DNA from: DT-111 sp965263225
GTDB lineage: Bacteria; Bacteroidota; Bacteroidia; Chitinophagales; Saprospiraceae
Direction: 5' to 3'
Assembly (NCBI GenBank): GCA_965263225.1
Contig: CBDHHG010000003.1
Coordinates: 32,030-96,029 of the forward strand
Length of the DNA: 64,000 nucleotides
Position numbers and translations under genes: made by a program. Below are positions 17,548-27,247 of the stretch, in pieces; position 1 is the first letter of the stretch, and each line of letters starts with the position of its first letter. Under the pieces are notes generated by a model. It saw only the letters and a program-made list of their open reading frames with translations, searched no databases and had not been told where the DNA came from.

Positions 17548-19671
17548 ATGGCGCTAAATTCCAAGTACTTACGTCAACTTCAGCGGGAACTCCAAGAAAG
17601 CAATGCCAGCTGGGAGGCTGAAGAAAATCAATTTACCGATATCCCCATGGAGCAATGGCCACTCTACACTGGCCATGTCCCTGCTGATCATGTACCTAAA
17701 GGAGCGGAAAAGGAAGCAATTGCGACTGACAACTACGCTGCCCACCTAGCCGATGACTCCGTCAAACTTTATCCCAAATCACATACTTGGCTCAACTACA
17801 ATGGCAATCGCTATACTTCAAATGTAAAAAACCAGAAGCAATGCGGTTCTTGCGTTGCCTTCGCTACCGCCGCCACCTTGGAAACTCAGGCAAGAATCTA
17901 TCAATTTTTGCCCTTTGAGTTATCTTACACCTTTCTGTTCAATAAGTTATCACCTACCCAAATCTACTTTTGCAGCTCAAGTACTCGAACTTGTAGTGGT
18001 AATAATGCCGGAATGTCCTTGTATGCAGGTATGAACTATTGCAAAAATACAGGTGTAGTTCCCGCCTATGAATTCCCTTACACAGATCATGACCAAAGGT
18101 GTAAGCTGCCTGGGGATTGGAAAAACAAGCTCACTAAGATACAGGGCTATACCACCTTAAGAACCTTGAAAGCGATGAAGGAATGGTTACACAAAAAGGG
18201 GCCCCTTTTAACCTCCTTCAACGTATATCCCAGTTTTCATCACTATAAAAAAGGTATCTACAAAAAACACCCAGGTGAGGTGAGCAGAAGTTCTCATGCT
18301 GTCTGTTGTGTAGGCTATGATGATGATAAACAAGCTTGGCTCATGCAAAATAGCTGGGGGGCCAATTGGGGCCAAGAGGGAGGCTTCTTCTGGATTGGAT
18401 ATGGTCAATGTGGTATTGACGAGCGAATGCTGGGTGTGGACGATTTTGTTGACATCTATTACGCTAAAGAAGGAGGCATGCTTGGCGTTGGGACCGATGG
18501 GCTCTCCTACACCAGGGCTAGTAATGATGCCAGTTGGAAGACCTACAAAGGTAGTCCCTCATCCACTATCTCACTGATTGATATGGATGTAAAGCTTGAC
18601 GGTTCCCTAATTGGGTTGGATCAAAACGGAAAGCTTTACCATCGAGTAGATTGGACTACTAATTGGCAAGCAATAGAAGTGACCCCATCTACCCCTGCTT
18701 TCATCAGTATCGCCGTTACGCCTACAGGGAAAGTCTTGGCTGTCTCTTCAGATCATCAACTCTACAGTTCCTACTTTACCCTGCACTCTTGGAACAAGAT
18801 TAATACGAGCCTGAAGTTGAAGTCGATTAGTACCTCAGTAGAAGGCTTGCTCATCGGAGTGGGCTACGAGGATGGAAAAGTATACACTAGAAAAAAAATA
18901 GATAAGACTACGTGGAATGATACTCCCATATACGGAGTAGAAACTTGTGCTCAATTGCGAGACGATAGCATCGTAGCGACGATGAGTAATGGAACAATAA
19001 AACACTGGAAGAGCTGGGATGTAGAAGGAACATTGCTTAGCAGTACAAAAAAAATAAAATCTATTAAATCGGTAGCTCCTCCGCTCCAGATTAAAATTGA
19101 GTTTGGAGATTTGGGAGATACATCCTATGCCCCTTATGTCAATCGAGGGCTTCAATTGCAAACATTGGGTTACGATATCGGCAAAGAGCGAATGGATGTC
19201 TACAGGTTTATCCCAACTAATCAACTGGGCGTGGGCAGAGTGGCTGCACAATTTCAAGGAGCAACGGCCAGCCCTGCCAACTTGGCCCTAATCTATGGTA
19301 ATCAGGTTAAATTCAGCCGTCCAGCTACTAAGCTATTAAAAGACCTTCCCCTGTTGAAAGTCGTGGCAGGTTTCGATGATACCCCTCCCATTCCTGCGGC
19401 CAAACCCCCAACCGCTTCAGAGGTTTTTGTCTTAGTACTCTATACATCGGAAGATGGCGATGAGCTCAAGATCATGGCTAACACGCATGTGCCCGTTTAT
19501 GGAGGTATCCCCTCTTGTGAAAACAAGTATACGGATGCCGATGGTTTTCTGGCCTTGGATCGAGCCTGGGTTAACGAACAATTCAGTTATTGGGGGTTAA
19601 AATATGATGCAGACTGGACCGAATTGTTAGAAATGGGTACCATATTATGGCTGCAGCCTCCTTTCGAGTGA
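17548..19671 (+). CDS. Papain-family (C1) cysteine protease with tectonin/propeller-like C-terminal part
   Basis: 707 residues. Residues about 75-310 form a C1 peptidase domain with the oxyanion Gln98, nucleophile Cys102 (QCGSCVAFA; Val replaces the usual Trp), His250 (SSHAVCCVGYDDD) and Asn268 (NSWGANWGQEGGFFWIGYG). Residues about 310-520 hold several repeats of the form GVGTDGLSYTR, GLDQNGKLYHR and YEDGKVYTRK, resembling tectonin-type beta-propeller blades. The last 180 residues are not recognised. There is no signal peptide and no T9SS tail, and the pro-region is short, so the cell location is unclear. Such fusions may recognise glycans or act in defence or antagonism; that is inference. 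Confidence 0.85.
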   Translation: MALNSKYLRQLQRELQESNASWEAEENQFTDIPMEQWPLYTGHVPADHVPKGAEKEAIATDNYAAHLADDSVKLYPKSHTWLNYNGNRYTSNVKNQKQCGSCVAFATAATLETQARIYQFLPFELSYTFLFNKLSPTQIYFCSSSTRTCSGNNAGMSLYAGMNYCKNTGVVPAYEFPYTDHDQRCKLPGDWKNKLTKIQGYTTLRTLKAMKEWLHKKGPLLTSFNVYPSFHHYKKGIYKKHPGEVSRSSHAVCCVGYDDDKQAWLMQNSWGANWGQEGGFFWIGYGQCGIDERMLGVDDFVDIYYAKEGGMLGVGTDGLSYTRASNDASWKTYKGSPSSTISLIDMDVKLDGSLIGLDQNGKLYHRVDWTTNWQAIEVTPSTPAFISIAVTPTGKVLAVSSDHQLYSSYFTLHSWNKINTSLKLKSISTSVEGLLIGVGYEDGKVYTRKKIDKTTWNDTPIYGVETCAQLRDDSIVATMSNGTIKHWKSWDVEGTLLSSTKKIKSIKSVAPPLQIKIEFGDLGDTSYAPYVNRGLQLQTLGYDIGKERMDVYRFIPTNQLGVGRVAAQFQGATASPANLALIYGNQVKFSRPATKLLKDLPLLKVVAGFDDTPPIPAAKPPTASEVFVLVLYTSEDGDELKIMANTHVPVYGGIPSCENKYTDADGFLALDRAWVNEQFSYWGLKYDADWTELLEMGTILWLQPPFE

Positions 19672-19730
19672 GATAGTCACGGCAGCGCATGCTTGGCAAA
19701 TTGAACCCATTACATCTATATCAGGATGAA

Positions 19731-19786
19731 GAAGCCAGAGAACATAAAGGTCAGACCTAGTTCTCTGCTTCTCTGATCTTCATTTT
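19731..19786 (+). terminator. Possible terminator after the C1 protease gene
   Basis: A 12-bp stem with one bulge (19731-19743 with 19760-19771, GAAGCcAGAGAAC/GTTCTCTGCTTC), with a T-rich stretch about 10 bases downstream. It is weaker than the other terminators because of the T-tract distance. Confidence 0.45.
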
Positions 19787-19916
19787 TCTTGTACAGGGAT
19801 TTTATGAACGAGCACCCTGTCGAATCAAGCCCCTGGTCCAAAAAATTATCGGTAAAGAACTTTCATTATGCCGTATTAAATAATACTTTAATACCAAGCT
19901 CCTTAAACGAATACTT

Positions 19917-20720
19917 ATGAAAAAGCAAACCTCTATGCCTGGCAGCCTCTCCGCAGAAGATGCCAAAATGCGGATAACCTCCTGGCGAACTTGTCTTCCT
20001 AACGAACTTAGCAATCTTTTCTATTATACCGCTGAGGGTGAAGTGCATCGATACAACAATTACTTCTATTTGGAACAAACAGCCATTAATAGCATTCTCG
20101 TCATGGATGTCTTACAGATTCAAAGCATGCGAATCTATATGGGTTGTAGTAAACCAGAAAATGAACAGCAGGACAAGTTTGCACCTGTACTAAGTATAGT
20201 AGACCTCGACAAGAAAGAAACCTACTTTCCGCTGAACTACCAACAGGCCCCTACAAAAACAAGCGCGGTACGAAGTCCTAAGAAGATAAATGCCAGGATA
20301 ACGCCAGGTATCGTTGATCTTTTTCAGGTCAACTGGGCGGAACTTAATGAAATAGAATTAGCGGATGCATTTTCTGGAATCACCCCAAGTAAACTACAGG
20401 CACCCAATGCCATGAGTCAATTGCAAACACGGCGGGTGCAATTTTATGATTTCCCCCAAACAGATGTTAGACAAATGTTTTCCATCTTAATTAACGTACC
20501 AGCAGCCAACCGCTACCTACGGCTATTACTCGGTGCCGGTCTGACCGTGCGAATTACTCATCCTTTTAATTTCAGGCCTATTATTGCCATACCTACTGGT
20601 AGCAGTCAGCATCAAGCAGCTAGCAAAAGTGATGATGATTCGGATGAAACTCACTTCGAAAGGTCTCAACCCTGTCCTCCATATTGTCCCAATGGAGAAT
20701 CGGGGAAACTTTCCCACTAG
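19917..20720 (+). CDS. Hypothetical cytoplasmic protein
   Basis: 267 residues, no signal peptide and no membrane helix. The middle (about 25-100) looks like mixed alpha/beta with aromatic-rich strands (YYTAEGEVHRYNNYFYLEQ). A basic/Pro/Ala-rich segment follows, and the tail is polar and acidic (SDDDSDETHFERS) with PCPPYCPNG near the end. No family was recognised. It lies 14 bp upstream of the 7-helix membrane protein and the histidine kinase, in the same direction, so it is probably part of that signalling operon. It could be an output or accessory protein. Confidence 0.7.
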   Translation: MKKQTSMPGSLSAEDAKMRITSWRTCLPNELSNLFYYTAEGEVHRYNNYFYLEQTAINSILVMDVLQIQSMRIYMGCSKPENEQQDKFAPVLSIVDLDKKETYFPLNYQQAPTKTSAVRSPKKINARITPGIVDLFQVNWAELNEIELADAFSGITPSKLQAPNAMSQLQTRRVQFYDFPQTDVRQMFSILINVPAANRYLRLLLGAGLTVRITHPFNFRPIIAIPTGSSQHQAASKSDDDSDETHFERSQPCPPYCPNGESGKLSH

Positions 20721-20734
20721 TATAAACGCATCGC

Positions 20735-21376
20735 ATGGAAGAGCTATCGTGGTTCATCTCTAACTTATCGATTTACTCTATCGCTTTGCCTGCGGTGGTA
20801 GGGTTGCTATCCTACCATCGTTTGGATAAAATTCAGAAAGCGATTTTCTTCCTGATCTTGCTGTCTCTAATTACAGATGTAAGTGCACACTGGATTATTC
20901 GAAACGTAGGTAATCATCATTACTTGTATAGAATCTTCACCATTGCGGAGTTTACGCTCTTAACGTATGTTTTTGCACAAAGCATAAGCCCTTTTCTTCC
21001 AGATCGGCTGTTTTGGATCATTGGTATTGGCTTTATTGCCTTTGCTTTGATTGAGGTAATTTGGATAACGGATATCCAACAATTCAATAGCTATTCGACT
21101 GCCTTGGAGGGAATCATAATGATTTTCTATGCCTTGGTCTTTTTCTACAAAACCCTACATGAGCTAAAAATCAAGGAATTGGAAAAATCTCCCATGGTCT
21201 GGTTAGGGATCGGCGTACTATTATACTTTTCTAGCAGCCTGTTCATCTTTCTATTCACTAACTATGTAAAAAGTTCGAATAACACCTTGTTCATTATCTG
21301 GGGAATTCATGGTATTTTCAGCATCATACTTAATATCATTTACGCTATTATACTATGGATCAAACCAGCCCAGTAG
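20735..21376 (+). CDS. Six/seven-helix integral membrane protein, sensor-operon partner
   Basis: 213 residues, almost entirely hydrophobic, with about six or seven predicted membrane helices separated by short loops and no soluble domain. No catalytic motif is visible. Proteins of this kind are often found directly before small HisKA_3 kinases in Bacteroidota and may be their membrane sensor. The gene's last 22 bases overlap the start of the kinase gene, which indicates coupled translation. A sensor role is inferred from context only. Confidence 0.78.
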   Translation: MEELSWFISNLSIYSIALPAVVGLLSYHRLDKIQKAIFFLILLSLITDVSAHWIIRNVGNHHYLYRIFTIAEFTLLTYVFAQSISPFLPDRLFWIIGIGFIAFALIEVIWITDIQQFNSYSTALEGIIMIFYALVFFYKTLHELKIKELEKSPMVWLGIGVLLYFSSSLFIFLFTNYVKSSNNTLFIIWGIHGIFSIILNIIYAIILWIKPAQ

Positions 21377-22152
21377 ACGTTAGCTTATGGCCCATTCTGC
21401 TTGGGGTTATTGGTATGCTATTACTGGCCATTGCGATTATTGTTTTCTTCATTCTATATCAAAAGAGGCTGTTTGCTCAGAAAGAAAAGTTACAAGCTCT
21501 GGAAACGGCCTATCAAAAAGATTTGTTAGACGCTTCCATCCAAGCGCAAGAAAACGAAAGGAAACGAGTAGCAACAGACCTACATGATGGTATTGGTAGT
21601 CTTTTATCCGCAATCCGGCTCTACATCGTCCAGCTTGCACAAGATCATTCACCTGAGGTTTCAAGTGAAATGATTAGAGAAACTACTGAAATGGTTGATA
21701 CAGCTATTGATCAGGCGCGGAAAATGGCGCACAACCTACTCCCCTCTACACTGGAACGTTTTGGTGTAGTACAGGCCATCGAGGATCTTTGCAAACGCAT
21801 TCAAAGCATGAGTGAATTGAGTATCGAACTCGAATATGAAAACCTGCCCGAATTCTCGAAGGAACAAGATTTAGCGATCTATCGAATTATCCAAGAACTC
21901 CTCAATAACACCTTAAAGCATGCCGCAGCAACGAAGGTTCGAATAGCATTCCAACGCATGCCAAGTCAGCTATCCATTCTCTATACAGACAATGGCAAGC
22001 ATTTTCACCTAACTGGCCAAGCTAAAGACATACCGGGACTTGGTTTGAAAAGTATTGCCAGCCGTGCCCAACTCATTGGTGCGGAGTGCCAAATCCAGCC
22101 TACTCCAGCGCACGGATTCTCTATGCATCTGCATCTTCCTTTGCGAGATTGA
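21355..22152 (+). CDS. HisKA_3-type sensor histidine kinase
   Basis: 265 residues. One N-terminal membrane helix (about 12-34) is followed by a short coiled linker, then a HisKA_3 dimerisation domain with phospho-accepting His77 (RVATDLHDGIGS), and a HATPase_c domain. That domain has an N-box (IIQELLNNTLKHA), a G1 box (YTDNGKHF) and a G2 box (PGLGLKSIASRAQLIGA). It has no sensor domain of its own and overlaps the upstream membrane protein gene by 22 bp, so that protein may provide the signal. The natural partner is a NarL-type regulator, probably the one at 16597-17268. Confidence 0.9.
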   Translation: MDQTSPVDVSLWPILLGVIGMLLLAIAIIVFFILYQKRLFAQKEKLQALETAYQKDLLDASIQAQENERKRVATDLHDGIGSLLSAIRLYIVQLAQDHSPEVSSEMIRETTEMVDTAIDQARKMAHNLLPSTLERFGVVQAIEDLCKRIQSMSELSIELEYENLPEFSKEQDLAIYRIIQELLNNTLKHAAATKVRIAFQRMPSQLSILYTDNGKHFHLTGQAKDIPGLGLKSIASRAQLIGAECQIQPTPAHGFSMHLHLPLRD

Positions 22153-22219
22153 GCAGCCGTTGCCCTGAAAACAGGAACAGATTCAGGAAATTTACTAATG
22201 TAACGCGTATACGGCCTCT

Positions 22220-24589
22220 TTAGAAGTGCTTCTGCCCGGAGAACTCCATAGCCTCCCCTTTACCAAAACCATAACTCACACCCACCGTCACAAAACGACC
22301 TTCTTGTCCTCGGCTGTACAGATAGAAGGAAGATTGATTGGTTTCATATTCGTAAACACTAGAGGCAAATACATCCTGAATGCTTAGATTCAAGATCGCC
22401 TTGCCCTTAAGGATTTTCTTACGCAGTCCCAGGTTTAGAAAAACATTTTCCGATTGGAAGCCTTGAAAAGTTTGATAACCCGATCGATAGTTACCTGCTA
22501 GCTCAAGATCAAATTGAGCAGGTAATTTCAGTTTAGTCATCAGTCGACTTGTCCAACGATCGGCTGCAAAATCAAATGAAGTCGCTTCAAAGGTTCCTTT
22601 GCGATTGAAGTAGTTGTAATTGAAATCTCCGTTAAAGCTTACCCAATTTTGTGGACTATACTTAAAATTAAATTCTATTCCCGTAGTTCCCTCTGTTCCG
22701 ATGTTGATAGGACGTGAGGTGCTTACATTCCCTGAAAAGAACACCAATCTTTCGATGATATCGGTCGTAAATCGATGATAAACGCCCAAATTGGCAGAAA
22801 AGCCCGTACCAATAAAAATACTTGTGATCTCATAGGAATCGGTAAACTCAGGCAGGAGATCAGGGTTGCCCGTACGAATGCTAAAGTTGTTTCGAATATT
22901 GATGAATGGGTTTAAACTCCAAAGTCGAGGACGATAAATTCGCTTGGAATAGCCCGCCTGCATAGATAGCTTTTCGTTGAACTTATAAGAGGTATGCAAA
23001 GTGGGAAACAGATTAGTATATTGACGGTTATTGGATTCACTAGTATTAACCAAGTCGGTATTGACATCGGTATGTTCTATGCGCAAACCTGCCTTCAAGC
23101 CGAACTTTTTGCCCTCGAAAGCTGCCGTACCATAGACCCCAATCACCCCCTGCGTAAACTCAAAGATATTGCTGAAATCGGGATCGTTCACCCAAACGCC
23201 ATTCACATCCTCTCCCACCACATAATCATTAGTGGCATCTGTGATGAGATATTGAGCCCCGGTTTCAATGGAGAAAAGTTCCGAAAAAGGTTTGGTATAG
23301 TCCAACTTGAAAGTGTAACGAGCTTCACGAAAATCATTCTCCGTCAATTGATCACTCCCCGGATCACTCCCCTGCAATAGTGTGTTGGTGAATAGACTGG
23401 ACTGATCTTTACCAAAGAAGTTTCCCAAGGCACTAAATAATAAGGTGTGATCCTCGTCTCCTTTAAAGTCCTTCTTGAACTGAAGATCATACTGCCATTT
23501 GGGATTTGTTGCCTCAGTAGCCTCCACTCTTCGCCATTCACTATCTAGTAGTTCCTGATCATCCCAGTACCGAAAAAGGATATCAGAGTTCTCTGTTTCT
23601 CCTTCATAGGCAAAATGACCGGATAAGGAAAGTACACTCGTTTCATTGATGTGGTAATCTGCGCCCAGAATAAAATTGGAGAATAACTCATTTTTATCAT
23701 TCTCTCCTTCGCCCCGAACCAAGGTATTGGTGAGCAAGTCTTGATTGATGCTCCTCGTTTTCTCCGGGAAAGTTCGATAGCCGACTCCCAGCTGACTAAA
23801 AAGGTTAAAGCGTTCGGTTCGCCGGTTGAGGCTTAGGCCAAGGCTGTGATTATTAGGTGTGCCCGTGTTCAGGGTAATGGAGCCATTGATCCCCTTCTTT
23901 TCTTCTTTCTTCATCACAATATTGATGATACCCGAGGTACCTTCAGCATCATATTTGGCAGAAGGATTGGTAATCACCTCTACCCTATCGATCATCTCTG
24001 CAGTGATAGTGCCCAGCGCATTCCCTTGGTCACTTGCCAGCACTGAAGGTTTTCCATTAATGAGAATTTGCACCCCGGCACTTCCCCGCAGGCTTACCTG
24101 CCCCTCTATATTCACCGTGACGGAGGGAACATTATTTAGGACTTCCAATGCACTGGCTCCTGTATTACTAAGGTCCTTTCCTACGTTAAAGACGCGTTTA
24201 TCCAGTTTGAATTCTGTTTGAGACTTTTCTCCTCTCACCACTACTTCATCTAAAGTTTGGCTGTCCTCTTTCAATAAGATCGTAGCTAGCTCGACTTTGC
24301 CATCCTTGATCTCAAATTCCTCAATCTTTTGAGGATTGTAGCCAATGAAACTAATTTGAATAAAGAATTCCTTGGTGTCCGTTTCTAACTGAAATACGCC
24401 ATCCGAATCAGTGGTTGTACCAGTGATGGGTGATCCAGAAGTTCGATCTGCGAGTATCACGGTAGCGAATTCAACGGCCTGTAGGTCGGAGCCAGCGACA
24501 ATCTTACCAGTGATCAGGATCGATTCAGCTTGTGTAAAGGCAGTAAAAGAAAGACTTAAGGCAAAGATTAACAGTAAGCAATTTTTCAT
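22220..24589 (-). CDS. TonB-dependent receptor / outer-membrane beta-barrel family protein
   Basis: 789 residues. A signal peptide (FALSLSFTAFTQA) is followed by a carboxypeptidase-regulatory-like domain (about 25-105; ITGKIVAGSDLQAVEFATV). A TonB plug follows (about 125-225; SLRGSAGVQILINGKPSVL, IDRVEVITNPSAKYDAEGTSGIINIVMKK). The rest is a 22-strand-type barrel of the OMP_b-brl_3 family ending in an aromatic residue (QKHF). Members import peptides, metals or unknown small ligands. It is divergent from the LytS/LytTR pair (245 bp between), which may regulate it. The substrate cannot be read from sequence. Confidence 0.92.
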   Translation of the reverse strand: MKNCLLLIFALSLSFTAFTQAESILITGKIVAGSDLQAVEFATVILADRTSGSPITGTTTDSDGVFQLETDTKEFFIQISFIGYNPQKIEEFEIKDGKVELATILLKEDSQTLDEVVVRGEKSQTEFKLDKRVFNVGKDLSNTGASALEVLNNVPSVTVNIEGQVSLRGSAGVQILINGKPSVLASDQGNALGTITAEMIDRVEVITNPSAKYDAEGTSGIINIVMKKEEKKGINGSITLNTGTPNNHSLGLSLNRRTERFNLFSQLGVGYRTFPEKTRSINQDLLTNTLVRGEGENDKNELFSNFILGADYHINETSVLSLSGHFAYEGETENSDILFRYWDDQELLDSEWRRVEATEATNPKWQYDLQFKKDFKGDEDHTLLFSALGNFFGKDQSSLFTNTLLQGSDPGSDQLTENDFREARYTFKLDYTKPFSELFSIETGAQYLITDATNDYVVGEDVNGVWVNDPDFSNIFEFTQGVIGVYGTAAFEGKKFGLKAGLRIEHTDVNTDLVNTSESNNRQYTNLFPTLHTSYKFNEKLSMQAGYSKRIYRPRLWSLNPFINIRNNFSIRTGNPDLLPEFTDSYEITSIFIGTGFSANLGVYHRFTTDIIERLVFFSGNVSTSRPINIGTEGTTGIEFNFKYSPQNWVSFNGDFNYNYFNRKGTFEATSFDFAADRWTSRLMTKLKLPAQFDLELAGNYRSGYQTFQGFQSENVFLNLGLRKKILKGKAILNLSIQDVFASSVYEYETNQSSFYLYSRGQEGRFVTVGVSYGFGKGEAMEFSGQKHF

Positions 24590-24833
24590 TTGTAAAAAGT
24601 TGTCGTTTTCCAGATGGGTGATAAGTTCCCGTAGCGGGTTTCTAGTTCACAAAATAACAAGTGTCAGGCAGCTTACCTTGAAAACTCGTTCAACTACCAA
24701 AAAACTAGGTCATCCGACAGAGAAGGGAGAACGGTCAAAATTCGTCGTTGACCCCTTAAATGTGGATGTTGAACGAAATCTAGATCAGAAAGCGACAAAA
24801 GTCTTTACTTTTAGGGCCTAGCCAAATCATTAT

Positions 24834-25913
24834 ATGACGATCCGAAAGCAGACCTTGCGAAAACTACTTTCTAGTGAACTGGTGTTTCAAATCACATTGA
24901 TCAGCACGGTTTTTCTAGCTACGGCTTATGATGAGCATACCATTGGCGACGTCTGGGCCAAACTTGCCCTGTATACCAGCTATGTCTTGGCCTCTCTGCT
25001 CATTGGTTATGTGTTGCTACCCAAATTTTTTTACCCTAAAAGGTATCTTGCCTTCTGTTTGAGTTTGGTCATCATCATTAGCATAGTGATGTTGATAGAG
25101 GAGGAAGTACTAGAAAAGATCTTTTATCCGAATAGCCGAGGAACAGACTTTCCCGGTGTTTTTCATACGCTATTGGAAATACTCCCCCCCATACTGATCC
25201 TGGTCAGCTTCAAATTTGCCTGGGATGCCCAGAAAAAGCAAAATCAGTTAGAGGAGCTTAATAGCATGATCGCAGAGAGTCGACTTCAATTCCTTAAATC
25301 CCAAATCAACCCCCATTTCCTCTTCAACAACCTCAACAACCTCTACTCCTATGCTTTGGCCGACTCCCCAAAGACTAAACACATCATCTTGGAGTTATCT
25401 TCCTTATTGCGCTATATGCTATACGACTCTCAGGCCCATCTAGTCCCCCTTGAAAAGGAGATCCAGTGTCTGATTGACTTTATACAGTTGCAGGAAATGC
25501 AGATTGAGAGTCGTGGCAAGGTAGAATTCCATATCGATGGGAAAGCGGAGGATCAATACATTACGCCACTAATCTTGGTGGTTTTCATTGAAAACTGCTT
25601 CAAACATAGTACGAGTAGTCAAGCGGAAGGCATTGAGATTAACATCGAGCTTAAGTTAGCTCAGGGATACCTAGAACTGAACTGTAGCAATACTTATTCC
25701 TCAAATACCAATACACAAGAATTATCAAAAGGGATTGGCCTGGAAAATGTTCGTTCGCGTCTGGCGCTTCTGTATCCAGAAGCTCATACCCTAGAGATTT
25801 CTGCAAGCGGTACTTTATTCAAGGTCCATCTTGAGATCGAACTGGAAAAAGTACAAACTGATTATTCCGCAGGGAACACCCATTCAACAGACAAACGAGA
25901 CCCCTTCAATTAA
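24834..25913 (+). CDS. LytS-type (His_kinase family) sensor kinase
   Basis: 359 residues with four membrane helices in the first 130 residues. A linker helix then leads to the His_kinase motif with phospho-accepting His161 (LKSQINPHFLFNNLNNL) and a degenerate HATPase_c domain with N-box VVFIENCFKHS and GIGLENVRSRLALLYP. It forms a two-component pair with the LytTR regulator, whose ATG begins 5 bases after this stop. It is divergently transcribed from the TonB-dependent receptor. The signal is unknown. Confidence 0.93.
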   Translation: MTIRKQTLRKLLSSELVFQITLISTVFLATAYDEHTIGDVWAKLALYTSYVLASLLIGYVLLPKFFYPKRYLAFCLSLVIIISIVMLIEEEVLEKIFYPNSRGTDFPGVFHTLLEILPPILILVSFKFAWDAQKKQNQLEELNSMIAESRLQFLKSQINPHFLFNNLNNLYSYALADSPKTKHIILELSSLLRYMLYDSQAHLVPLEKEIQCLIDFIQLQEMQIESRGKVEFHIDGKAEDQYITPLILVVFIENCFKHSTSSQAEGIEINIELKLAQGYLELNCSNTYSSNTNTQELSKGIGLENVRSRLALLYPEAHTLEISASGTLFKVHLEIELEKVQTDYSAGNTHSTDKRDPFN

Positions 25914-25918
25914 ATGGT

Positions 25919-26623
25919 ATGACGACTTGTCTCATTATAGAGGATCAACCACCTGCCCAAAGGATTTTGGAAACCTATATTGCTGAAATCGATCAACTCC
26001 AGTTGGTAGGGATCTTCAACGATGCCTTATCGGCCTTAGAGTATTTAAAGATGGAGTCGGTCGATCTGTTGTTCCTGGATATCCATCTACCCAGATTATC
26101 TGGTCTTGATTTGCTAAAGATCGTTCACCCCCGTCCAAAAGTCATCTTCACCACAGCCTTTCGCGACTACGCATTAGAAGCTTTTGAGCTAGATGTGGTT
26201 GATTACTTATTGAAGCCCTTTTCTTTTGAACGTTTTGTAAGAGCTATTTCAAAGGTCTTATACCATGAGAAAAGCCAGGAAGTAGCGGAGCATTCAGGTA
26301 CGAAGCCCTCGCAGGATGGATCGTATCTATTTGTCAAGGTGGGAAAAGACTATCAGAATATTCAAGTTAACGATATACATTTCATTAAATCCAACGGAGA
26401 CTACACTCAACTATTTACTAAGCAGGGAAAGCTACTGGTTTCCCAGTCTCTAAGGTATTGGATCGAAAAGCTGAGCGATCATACCTTTTGCCAAATACAT
26501 AAGTCCTATTTGGTGCACATTCCCCATATCACCAAGGTATCTGGAAACCGGGTATTTATTGGCCAGCATGAGTTGCCCGTGGGTAGAGCCTACAAGGAGC
26601 GTTTAGCACGATATCTCCCTTGA
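25919..26623 (+). CDS. LytTR-family response regulator
   Basis: 234 residues. The receiver domain (1-120) has E8/D9, phospho-acceptor D54 (LLFLDIHLPRLSGLDLL) and the conserved Lys in VVDYLLKPFSFERF. The LytTR DNA-binding domain follows (about 135-234; FVKVGKDYQNIQVNDIHFIKSNGDY, FCQIHKSYLVHIPHI, ELPVGRAYKERL). It is co-transcribed with the LytS-type kinase. Likely targets include the divergent TonB-dependent receptor or the beta-helix gene downstream; this is inferred from position. Confidence 0.94.
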   Translation: MTTCLIIEDQPPAQRILETYIAEIDQLQLVGIFNDALSALEYLKMESVDLLFLDIHLPRLSGLDLLKIVHPRPKVIFTTAFRDYALEAFELDVVDYLLKPFSFERFVRAISKVLYHEKSQEVAEHSGTKPSQDGSYLFVKVGKDYQNIQVNDIHFIKSNGDYTQLFTKQGKLLVSQSLRYWIEKLSDHTFCQIHKSYLVHIPHITKVSGNRVFIGQHELPVGRAYKERLARYLP

Positions 26624-26792
26624 TGCTTACTCAGTATTGTCAAAAGACTTCCCTCTAGAGAGGGCTCCAATTTGCCAAAATTGCGCTTACACCCTATTTG
26701 ACAAGCACTTAGAGCTAAGGATATTTTTTAATTTAAAAAAACTTATTAAATATTTGTTCATATGAATTGTATTCCCTATCATTGTATTGCAA

Positions 26793-27247
26793 TTGATCGA
26801 ATAACAATCCCAACAACATTTGATCAAGCGCAAGTAAGGAATTCAGTTTAAGAATGCAACATTTTTTTAATTCCCTGCGTTTATAGATTGTATTCCAACA
26901 AGACCCATTAAATCTCAACAAACCAATAGAAAACCATCTGAGTAATCTTGTAATCCCAAACTTATTCGTCTACCCAACGAATTCGTAACAAGAGCACTCA
27001 AGTGAAAAATAGTTTTGGGCCGTGATTCCCAGTCATGGCTGTTCGACAGAAGTAAATCCCAACCTGTCCAACATTTTGTGCCTTTCGTTTTGACACTTCG
27101 ATTTTAATTGGCACGAAGTATAATGTTGACTTCTTTTTGAACTAGGACCTACCCAGTCTTAGCTTTCCACATTCATTTTCCTGCTAATTTAGGATCGTAA
27201 CTTGATGTTACACGAATAGATTTTTCCAACTTCAAAAAGGTATTAAA
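26793..27247 (+). ncRNA. Conserved structured 5' leader, copy B (candidate cis-regulatory RNA)
   Basis: The counterpart of the leader at 13688. (1) TTGATC (26793-26798) with GATCAA (26822-26827) encloses the same ATAACAATCCCAAC core. (2) A stem ATTCGT/ACGAAT (26964-26982) has a 7-nt loop ending ACCCA. (3) CAACATT (27069-27075) pairs with AATGTTG (27122-27128), and GTGCC (27078-27082) with GGCAC (27110-27114), enclosing the identical CCTTTCGTTTTGACAC. (4) TCGT/ACGA (27195-27215) carries TTGAT. The final 25 or so bases before GTG nearly match copy A. Much of the sequence between islands has diverged. Confidence 0.6.
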
